From assembly GCA_963735445.1 (NCBI GenBank), contig CAVTLC010000032.1, forward strand, positions 1 to 64,000: a stretch of DNA of 64,000 nucleotides, in the 5' to 3' direction. The stretch comes from AP-15 sp963735445. Lineage in GTDB: Bacteria > Pseudomonadota > Alphaproteobacteria > ATCC43930 > CGMCC-115725. Position numbers and translations under genes: made by a program. The notes beneath the pieces were generated by a model that saw only the letters and a list, made by a program, of their open reading frames with translations, searched no databases and was not told the origin of the DNA. This document shows, piece by piece, positions 57,981-64,000 of this stretch. How positions within the stretch are numbered: position 1 is the first letter of the stretch; each line of letters begins with the position of its first letter.

Positions 57981-58476
57981 ATGTTCGAAGCCCGCATCGC
58001 CAAAGTGGTCATGGTCGGCTGCGCGGCACTCTTCGCGCTGCTCGTGGCGGCGGATAATCTGACCGACTACGGGACGAACTACGCCTTTGTCAGCCATGTG
58101 CTGAGCATGGACACGACTTTTCCCGGGAACGCATTGCTTTATCGCCGGATTACCTCACCGATATTGTGGCAAGCAGGCTATGCGCTGATCATCGCCGGCG
58201 AGGGGCTTACCGGCGCCGCGTTCGCGATTGCGACAATTTCATCTGGCCCGTCATCTTCGCTCGGACCGCACCCGCTTCAATCGCGCGAAGCGCTTTGTCT
58301 TTGTCGGCGCCACGCTTGGGTTTCTGGTGTGGTTCTTCGGCTTTATGGTGGTCGGCGGAGAGTGGTTTTCGATGTGGGAATCGCCGAAATGGAATGGGCA
58401 GGAGGCGGCGTTTCGCTTTTACATTACAATCCTCGCCATCCTGATCTTTGTTAATCAGCCGGACGCTGACCTTTAA
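57981..58476 (+). CDS. DUF2165 family membrane protein (frameshift near 58235)
   Basis: A protein of about 165 residues with four predicted membrane helices: IAKVVMVGCAALFALLVAAD, then WQAGYALIIAGEGLTGAAFA, then (after the break) RFVFVGATLGFLVWFFGFMV and FYITILAILIFVNQ. The pattern NLTDYGTNYAFVSHVLSMDT between helices 1 and 2 is the DUF2165 signature, and GEWFSMWESPKWNGQEAAFR occurs before the last helix. The function is unknown; the family is widespread in proteobacteria. A frame change near 58235 splits helix 2 from helix 3. The ribosome binding site AGGAGAAACTG is good. It is divergent from the acyl-CoA synthetase operon. Confidence 0.8.
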
Positions 58477-58523
58477 ATCAGCTGATCGCGTCGTTTCGCG
58501 CCAGCGAGGAAGCTCGTCCCCCG

Positions 58524-59490
58524 TTAGGGCACGATGCGCCGGGTTACGGCGGCAAGCACCGGGACCGTTACCCGCTGGGCTCGCGGGCCGAGATCGAGCG
58601 GTTTAAGCAGCATGCGGACTGACATCTCCGCCGGAAAATGCGGGCGCATTAGCGCACGGCACTGATGATGCATTTGGCGATAGTTGCGCGTATTGAACGG
58701 CGCGCCCGGGCGATGCGCGGCGTGAACGTGCTTTAGCACGACATGTCGGTCTTCACCGCCGGTCATGCGCAGACGCCGCCACAGACGCCGGCCCCACCTC
58801 GGTCCGGCGCGGGTGTTCGATGTCGCGGTATTTACGAAAGAACCGATAGAAATGCTTGTAGTGTCCGACCTCGTCCTCAGCGATCCGCCGGGTCAACAAC
58901 GCCAGCACCGGGTCGGGACTGGCGCGCGACAGGCAAGTATAAAAGCTCGCAGTTCCGGTTTCGACGACGCAGCGCGACGCCATTTCGAGCCCGCGTGCCT
59001 GCTCGAGAGACTCGTCGCAGAACGGCCGGAACTCCTCGATAAAATTCTGGCGCACCTCGTCCCACGGGAAGTCCGGCCAGGCGGTCTCGACATAGCGGCG
59101 CAACGCCCGGCCGTGCTGCAATTCCTCCGGCAGCCAATAATCTTTTAGCCAAGAGGTAATCTCGTCGTCGCCCGCAAAGTAATCGATCAGATTCTCAGTG
59201 TAGAGATCGGTGGCGCTCTCCATCAGCGAGGCCGCCGCGATCATGTAAAATAGCGCCTCGCTATTCTCGACGCGATCGTGGCGAATCTCGTGCCAAGGAA
59301 TGTCGTCGAGCGACCAGTGCCGCCGCACCGGCCCGCGGCGCTCCAACTCCGCAGCCGGTGCTGCGAGTTCGGTCTCAGTCTCGCGCCCGCGTTCAAGATG
59401 ACCAGCTCTGGCCGGCTCGCCGCCTTCCCACTCCCGAACCGATATACGCATCCCCGCCCTCGCCACGATCTCCCGCCAATCGCGCGACAA
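58524..59490 (-). CDS. Di-iron ferritin-like protein (frameshift near 58800)
   Basis: A protein of about 322 residues with a ferritin-like helical core. The putative di-iron ligands are Glu in ALFYMIAAASLMESATDLYT, the ExxH of LPEELQHGRALRRYVETAW, Glu in EMASRCVVETGTASFYTCLS, and the ExxH of RIAEDEVGHYKHFYRFFRKY. That is the E-ExxH-E-ExxH arrangement of acyl-ACP desaturase and ferritin relatives. After a one-base shift near 58800 the C-terminal region continues HHQCRALMRPHFPAEMSVRM, then KPLDLGPRAQRVTVPVLAAV. The role is unknown. It lies about 100 bases downstream of the encapsulin gene on the same strand, so it could be co-expressed or even a second cargo; no clear cargo peptide ends it. Confidence 0.72.
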
Positions 59491-59589
59491 GTTAATATTA
59501 GCGCATACGGTTGGAAGCTAGCATTTCCCTTGAATGGAGCGGGGCGGAACCGGGTTTGCGGAGATCAAGCCGACGAATCGGCGCCAACC

Positions 59590-60393
59590 CTAGAGACTGA
59601 CCGACAAGGTACAGATCGCCTCAGGGTCATCGATGCGCAGCACGATACTCTCGCTGAGGTAGAGCTGGTAGTGCATCCCGTCGCGGCAAACATAGCCTGC
59701 TCTGAGATCCTGGCCGACCATTAGAACACCGGCGCGCGGATCGACCAACAGGCCGCCCTCGATGCTGGCCTTGAAGATTCCGCCGGTGCACAGCCGCCTG
59801 AGATGCTCGAGCTGCAGCACGTCGGTGCCGGGATAAAGCCGAAACAGCGCATTATACAAGGCCGGCGCCAGCACCAGAGCGTAAGGCCCGCGAAATCCAT
59901 GCTCGTCGAGCTTGGTCGCCGCGCCGACCGCGTCCTGCAATGCGCGGTCGAGACCCGACCAGTCGCCGCCATCAACGTGCTGTCGGCCCGACACCGTCAA
60001 CAACCCGGGGAGCCCGAAATCAGGCTGGCCGTAATACACCACTCGCTCTTCGGCGTTGGCGACGGCTTCAGCCGCGGTTTGCGCCGGGCTCAGATTGATT
60101 GCCTGACCGTTTTCGAGATGGGCGGCAACTCGGCGGATGCTGAGCTGGAAACTCTGCCGCAACATCGGCACCGGTACGGTCCGGCTGATGACGGTGCCTG
60201 CCTCGTTCGGATTGGGCTGGCGAAACTCGTCATCCCCGGCCTCGATCGCGGTCAGCCCGACGCCAAACGGTCCCTCGACATCAAGAAAGCGGCGTGCCGT
60301 CAACAAATCGCGTGCGGCTTTCGCTGCGCTTTGATCGAGCGCATCCCACAGGGTCTGGGGAAATCGCGCCTCTTCGCGGTTGAAATAGTCCAC
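59590..60393 (-). CDS. enc: Family 1 encapsulin shell protein
   Basis: A 267-residue HK97-fold encapsulin (linocin M18/CFP29 type) whose 60 or 180 copies form a protein nanocompartment. Family features: the N-terminal helix FNREEARFPQTLWDALDQSA, then RFLDVEGPFGVGLTAIEAG, the E-loop-type region VISRTVPVPMLRQSFQLSIR, an A-domain segment ALVLAPALYNALFRLYPG, and LRAGYVCRDGMHYQLYLSES with SIVLRIDDPEAICTL at the end. The start is GTG at 60393, with GGGGGAG seven bases upstream, only three bases after the stop of the encapsulated-ferritin gene. The frame is intact. Position and pairing make an iron-storage compartment the likely function. Confidence 0.92.
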   Translation of the reverse strand: MDYFNREEARFPQTLWDALDQSAAKAARDLLTARRFLDVEGPFGVGLTAIEAGDDEFRQPNPNEAGTVISRTVPVPMLRQSFQLSIRRVAAHLENGQAINLSPAQTAAEAVANAEERVVYYGQPDFGLPGLLTVSGRQHVDGGDWSGLDRALQDAVGAATKLDEHGFRGPYALVLAPALYNALFRLYPGTDVLQLEHLRRLCTGGIFKASIEGGLLVDPRAGVLMVGQDLRAGYVCRDGMHYQLYLSESIVLRIDDPEAICTLSVSL

Positions 60394-60396
60394 AGC

Positions 60397-60777
60397 CTAT
60401 CTCCCCCGCATCGGGCCGATCGTAAAGCCGAGGTCGTCGCGCTGTTGGCCCGCGGACGGCGTCTCACCACCCTTATTTTCAGCGACCTTCTCGACCTCGG
60501 TAATCGGCGCCTTTGTAAAGAGATAGGTCTCAAAGGTCCGCGCAAAGTCGGAGTTGTTACGGCGCAGCCATTCCATCAGCATCGCCGCATGCTCCATTTC
60601 TTCGCGCATATTGTGTAGCAATATCGCTTTTAGAGACTCGTCCTCGCTGTCGTCGGCGCGCTGACGATACCAATCGACCGCATCCAGCTCTTCTTGCAGC
60701 GAGACGATCGCGTAGTGCAGCAGCCGCGCTTCCGTGGACAGCTTTTCGCGCGGGATATGAAGTTCTTCGCTCGACAT
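60397..60777 (-). CDS. Encapsulated ferritin (EncFtn) cargo protein
   Basis: A 126-residue protein of the encapsulated-ferritin family, which oxidises Fe(II) at a dimer interface and stores iron inside an encapsulin shell. It starts MSSEELHIPREKLSTEARLL. The ferroxidase residues are Glu30 in VSLQEELDAVDWYRQR and Glu60 with His63 in NMREEMEHAAMLMEWLRRN, the same spacing as in characterised EncFtn. The C-terminal tail after QQRDDLG reads FTIGPMRGR, an encapsulation peptide of the usual hydrophobic-basic form. The gene is directly before the encapsulin gene. I chose the ATG at 60777 because the family begins with this sequence; the open frame upstream is a shadow. The frame is intact. Confidence 0.92.
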   Translation of the reverse strand: MSSEELHIPREKLSTEARLLHYAIVSLQEELDAVDWYRQRADDSEDESLKAILLHNMREEMEHAAMLMEWLRRNNSDFARTFETYLFTKAPITEVEKVAENKGGETPSAGQQRDDLGFTIGPMRGR

Positions 60778-60923
60778 TCTTCTAATGCCTCTCATTGCTG
60801 ATAAATCGCCGCCGCTCCGAACGTCGGTAGCGCAGGATCGTGACAGATCGGATTGCGCCGCCTCCCGCCCGGTGGGAGACTTGCCGCCGGCCAAAAAACC
60901 GGTTGCAGTGGAGGTAAACGCTG

Positions 60924-61757
60924 ATGGCGGAAAATCGGCAGCTAGCAATCGTGACTGGTGCGGCGAGCGGCATCGGCCGGGCGATGGCGCTCGGACTGCT
61001 CGAAGCTGGGATTGATGTCGCTGCGGTCGATCGTGAGCCGGCCTGGCTCGGCGAATTGGAAGCCGCCGCCTCGGGAAGCAATATCGGCGGGGCGTTGCGA
61101 ACCATACAGGCCGACCTCGCCGACCCGGCCTCGTTCGAGATGATTGTTTCGAACGCGCTCAGCCAAGCGGGCCGGATCGACATCCTGGTCAATAATGCCG
61201 GGATCGGCCAGGGCTCGATCCGCGCCGACCAGCGCCGCAACCCGCTGCGTTTTTGGGAGATCACGCCCGAGCAGTGGGGCCGGTTTGTCGCGGTCAATGC
61301 GACCGCACCGTTGATGATGGCGCGCGCTGTCGTGCCGCATATGCTGCGCGCCAAGCGCGGCCGGATCGTGACGGTCACGACCAGCCTCGGCACGATGCTG
61401 CGCGAGGGCTACGTCCTTTATGGGGCGAGCAAAGCCGCAGCCGAAGCGGCAACTGCGGTTATGGCCGCCGATCTTGCCGGAACCGGCGTCACCGCGAATG
61501 TGCTGGTCCCGGGCGGGATGACCGACACCCGCATCATCCCAGAGGGTGCGTTTGCCGACCGCTCGCGGCTGCTGCGCCCGGAGATCATGGCGCCGCCATT
61601 ACGCTGGCTGGTATCCGACGATGCCGCCGCTGTCACGGGACGGCGTTTTTTGGCGGCACATTGGGACATTTCGCTGCCGCCGGCCGAAGCCGCGGAGAAA
61701 TGCGGCGCACCGATCGCCTGGAAGGCGATCGCGACGATGCCGATCGAACCCGATTGA
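60924..61757 (+). CDS. SDR family oxidoreductase
   Basis: A 277-residue short-chain dehydrogenase. The cofactor motif is LAIVTGAASGIGRAMALGLL, the structural motif ILVNNAGIGQGS, and the catalytic YxxxK is YGASKAAAEAATAVMAADLA, preceded by a serine in TSLGTMLRE. The region between NNAG and the Ser (IRADQRRNPLRFWEITPEQW) is longer than in minimal SDRs. The C terminus (LVSDDAAAVTGRRFLAAHWD, then ISLPPAEAAEKCG) is also extended. The substrate is unknown. It is divergent from the encapsulin operon and 20 bases upstream of the methyltransferase gene. The ribosome binding site is GGAGGTAAACGCTG. The frame is intact. Confidence 0.85.
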   Translation: MAENRQLAIVTGAASGIGRAMALGLLEAGIDVAAVDREPAWLGELEAAASGSNIGGALRTIQADLADPASFEMIVSNALSQAGRIDILVNNAGIGQGSIRADQRRNPLRFWEITPEQWGRFVAVNATAPLMMARAVVPHMLRAKRGRIVTVTTSLGTMLREGYVLYGASKAAAEAATAVMAADLAGTGVTANVLVPGGMTDTRIIPEGAFADRSRLLRPEIMAPPLRWLVSDDAAAVTGRRFLAAHWDISLPPAEAAEKCGAPIAWKAIATMPIEPD

Positions 61758-61776
61758 CCGAAAGGGAGCCGGATTT

Positions 61777-62634
61777 ATGGCCGAGCAAGCGATAGCCAAC
61801 ACGGCGCAGCGTGACTACTGGAACACCGTGGCGGGACCACGCTGGGTGGGGCTGGAGGGACTTGTCGAGCGCCGCGTTCGCGCCGTCAACGATTTGCTGC
61901 TGACGCGCTCCGGTGCAAAACCCGGCGAGCGCGTTCTCGAAATCGGCTGCGGCACCGGCGCCTTTACCGTGCCGCTCGCCGAGGCGGTTGGCGAGACCGG
62001 CGCGGTGGTCGGGGCCGACATCTCCTCAGCAATGCTGACAGCAGCGCGCAAACGCTTGGCCGATCTCGGATTGCGCAACGTCTCGCTGGTCGAGGCCGAT
62101 GCCCAGACCCATAAGTTCGAGCCCGGCTCCTTTGATCTGATCACGTCGCGCTTTGGGGTGATGTTTTTTGCCGACCCCGGTCAGGCTTTCACCAATCTTT
62201 TCGCTGCCGCCCGGCCGGGTGGCAGATTGTGTTTTGCGTGCTGGGGCGGCCTCGACGAGAACGAGCATTGGCTTATTCCCTATCGGGTGGCCTTGCGCCA
62301 TCTCGGCCCACCCGAGCCCAGATCACCGCGCGCCCCCGGCCCGATGGCCTTCGCGGACCCCGATTATGTGCGCGAGTTTCTCGGAAATGCCGGATTTGCC
62401 AGGATCGCGGTCGCTCGTGAGCACCCCGACATGCTCGCGGCCACTCCTGAGGAGGAGGCCAAGGCCGCCTGCATCATGGGCCCCTCCGGCCGGCTGATCG
62501 ACGAGAAAAAACCTGACGAGGCGACCCGAGAGACGATCCGCCGCGAGATCGAGGAGGCCCTCGCCCCCCACACGCGAAACGGTGAAGTGCGGCTTTCCTC
62601 GACCGTGTTGCTGGTTACCGCCGCTAAGCCGTGA
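61777..62634 (+). CDS. Class I SAM-dependent methyltransferase
   Basis: A 285-residue Rossmann-fold methyltransferase of the UbiE/Coq5-like group. SAM motif I is RVLEIGCGTGAFTVPLAEAV near residue 54, motif II is GAVVGADISSAMLTAARKRL, and the acidic post-motif is SLVEADAQTHKFEPGSFDLI. TSRFGVMFFADPGQAF and GGRLCFACWGGLDENEHW follow in the substrate half. The target is unknown; small-molecule methylation is likely. It is probably co-transcribed with the SDR gene 20 bases upstream (AAAGGGAGCC before the ATG). It converges with the cysteine-hydrolase gene, overlapping by 11 bases at the stops. The frame is intact. Confidence 0.82.
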   Translation: MAEQAIANTAQRDYWNTVAGPRWVGLEGLVERRVRAVNDLLLTRSGAKPGERVLEIGCGTGAFTVPLAEAVGETGAVVGADISSAMLTAARKRLADLGLRNVSLVEADAQTHKFEPGSFDLITSRFGVMFFADPGQAFTNLFAAARPGGRLCFACWGGLDENEHWLIPYRVALRHLGPPEPRSPRAPGPMAFADPDYVREFLGNAGFARIAVAREHPDMLAATPEEEAKAACIMGPSGRLIDEKKPDEATRETIRREIEEALAPHTRNGEVRLSSTVLLVTAAKP

Positions 62635-63265
62635 TGCCGCGGATCGAAGCGATTTCCTCGACGAGAACGCCGGTTGGGCGCTGACGGCAATAACCGCGCA
62701 GGCCGATCAGCGAGTGTTCGTGGCGTTCGGCGGTGCTGGTCGTGCAGGCGTCGGCAACAAGCGTCACGAGATAGCCGAGGTCGCAGGCATCGCGGACAGC
62801 GCTTTCGACGCATTGCTCGGTCATGATTCCGGCGATCATCAGCGAGCGCACACCCAGATTGCGCAACACAAAATCAATATTCGTCGAGACAAAGACGTTG
62901 CTCGACGTCTTGCGAAAAATCATCTCGTCTTCAGCCGGGGCAATGACGTCCAACACCTGCCCGTCCCACGACCCCTTCGGCACGTCGATGCCGGAAATCC
63001 GGTAATCGAGGCTGCGGTCGCGGCCGTCCTTGGTCATGTTCTCGATCACCGAATACAGAATCTCGATCTTCGCCTCGCGGCAGCCGGCTTGCAGCCGGCG
63101 CAGATTTGGCACTACCGACTGCTGAAGACTTGCCAAAAAATGCGGGGTTGGTTGGTGCTGGCGCCACCAACCGCCCTCGGCATGGGCGCAATAATTCTGC
63201 ATATCGATGATCAGCAAGGCGGCGTGCGCCGGATCGATCGGCGCCTCGCGAGACGAGACCGTCAT
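62624..63265 (-). CDS. Isochorismatase-like cysteine hydrolase
   Basis: A 213-residue protein of the isochorismatase superfamily (nicotinamidase, biuret and ureidoacrylate amidohydrolase relatives). The catalytic Asp is in AALLIIDMQNYCAHAEGG, a Lys-type position in EDEMIFRKTSSNVFVSTNID, and the nucleophile Cys in LMIAGIMTEQCVESAVRDAC near residue 160. The sequence SVIENMTKDGRDRSLDYRIS is typical of ureidoacrylate or biuret-type amidases. The exact amide is unknown. Its start overlaps the stop of the N-formylglutamate amidohydrolase gene by four bases, suggesting one amide-hydrolysing operon. The frame is intact. Confidence 0.87.
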   Translation of the reverse strand: MTVSSREAPIDPAHAALLIIDMQNYCAHAEGGWWRQHQPTPHFLASLQQSVVPNLRRLQAGCREAKIEILYSVIENMTKDGRDRSLDYRISGIDVPKGSWDGQVLDVIAPAEDEMIFRKTSSNVFVSTNIDFVLRNLGVRSLMIAGIMTEQCVESAVRDACDLGYLVTLVADACTTSTAERHEHSLIGLRGYCRQRPTGVLVEEIASIRGITA

Positions 63266-64000
63266 TGCCGCTGAAAAGCGGCGTGCGCGGCGGGCAATAA
63301 ACGCGCCAACCGGTCGGCCCAGGCTACCTGCCCCGCCGGCTCGGTGATCAAATCCTGGCGGATCTCGATCTCGACATGGGGCAGCCCGCGTCGCTCGCCA
63401 TGCACCGGAACTGTGTAATCGGTTAGATCGGTGACCCGGTAGGGCTCGTTTTCGCCGACCACGAGATCACCCTCGGCGCGCAGCAGGTCGAGCAATGCCT
63501 GGGCAAGGCGGGCGTCGCGATTGAACAGCACGCCGACATGCCACGGCCGCGCAATGCCTCGGAAAACCGGCGTAAAGCTGTGCAGGGCAACCAGCACCGA
63601 CTGCCCGGCGCGCGGCTTGGCGTTCGTCGAGCGTGGCGGCGATCCGGTCGTGATAAGGGCGGAAGATCGCGTCGCGACGGGCCGCCCGCTCCACTTGACC
63701 GAGATTGCGGTTCCCCGGAATTGCGGTGTCCTCGCTGGTCTCCGGGATCGAACTTGGCACCGAGGGGTCGCGGTTGCAGTCGATCACCAGCCGCGAATAC
63801 GATTGGACGATCAATGCCGCGTCCAGCGCTGTCGACAGCCGACGCCCGACCTCGGCGATACCGATGTCCCAAGCGATGTGACGAAAGGTGTCGGGCTCGC
63901 TGAGACCGAGCTGGCCGAGCCGTCGCGGAAACGCCCGGCCGCCATGATCACACGCCAGAAAAAAGATCGATTCCCCGGTCTCGTTGGTCAGGATGGCCGG
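63262..64000 (-). CDS. N-formylglutamate amidohydrolase-like protein (partial, frameshift near 63610)
   Basis: A zinc hydrolase of the N-formylglutamate amidohydrolase family, which releases formate or similar groups from N-acyl amino acids. The visible N-terminal part (FFLACDHGGRAFPRRLGQLG, then HIAWDIGIAEVGRRLSTALD) runs off the right edge of the window, so the start is missing. Then come YSRLVIDCNRDPSVPSSIPE, the zinc-binding helix, and after a one-base shift near 63610 VALHSFTPVFRGIARPWHVG, VPVHGERRGLPHVEIEIRQD and QVAWADRLARLLPAAH. All expected motifs are present. It is coupled to the cysteine hydrolase downstream by a four-base overlap. Confidence 0.85.

Overview
The window looks like an alphaproteobacterial chromosome, probably Rhodospirillales-like (the order is an inference). 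The evidence is the rrn order 16S, tRNA-Ile, tRNA-Ala, 23S, 5S, tRNA-fMet, the CIRCE-controlled groESL pair, the DUF1489 and DUF6494 small proteins, an rrn promoter of sigma-70 form, and high GC. Coding is dense and genes often overlap by 1 to 20 bases.

Bases 1-6200 are a decayed accessory region. It holds a UvrD/AddA-like helicase-nuclease pseudogene, about 1.1 kb of AT-richer sequence with no intact gene, an Mrr-like restriction endonuclease pseudogene and an orphan ribbon-helix-helix protein. Bases 6220-11130 carry mobile-element remains: a 45-base 3' fragment of tRNA-Asp (probable att site) beside a twice-frameshifted tyrosine integrase, a two-gene operon behind a palindromic operator candidate, a 170-bp unit bounded by 24-bp perfect inverted repeats, and a frameshifted large serine recombinase whose reading frame runs through the rrn terminator into the antisense strand of tRNA-fMet.

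Bases 11080-18160 are a complete rRNA operon on the minus strand. Two intervening sequences interrupt the 23S gene, at the classic helix-25 and helix-45 sites, and the helix-45 insert encodes an S23-type four-helix protein. The arms of both inserts, built on an ATCAGTN heptamer, recur as hairpins in all three spacers between 16S and 23S. That makes one palindrome family at five places in a single transcription unit.

Bases 18300-64000 are mostly ordinary chromosome. In order they include a tyrosine/leucine catabolic operon (fumarylacetoacetase, a maleate-isomerase-like protein, methylcrotonyl-CoA carboxylase alpha, DUF1489), an SGNH hydrolase with a 41-residue membrane protein, RNA modification genes (rsmD, rluB-like, tadA), membrane proteins (MgtC/DUF4010, Nramp, a Na+/H+ antiporter with a cNMP domain, an MFS carrier), rmuC, zapE, two TauD/TfdA dioxygenases, groESL, hot-dog thioesterases, a degenerate RibBA, and an acyl-CoA synthetase/SDR/phosphotransferase operon. 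Near the right end a family 1 encapsulin shell gene follows an encapsulated-ferritin gene, with a second di-iron ferritin-like gene downstream. An N-formylglutamate amidohydrolase gene runs off the right edge.

More than a dozen otherwise sound genes carry exactly one or two single-base frame changes, several at short G/C or A runs. This looks more like residual assembly indels than gene loss, so I annotate those genes as coding, with the break marked. The helicase and Mrr-like genes, with many breaks each, are real pseudogenes. I saw no CRISPR array, no replication origin and no complete insertion sequence.
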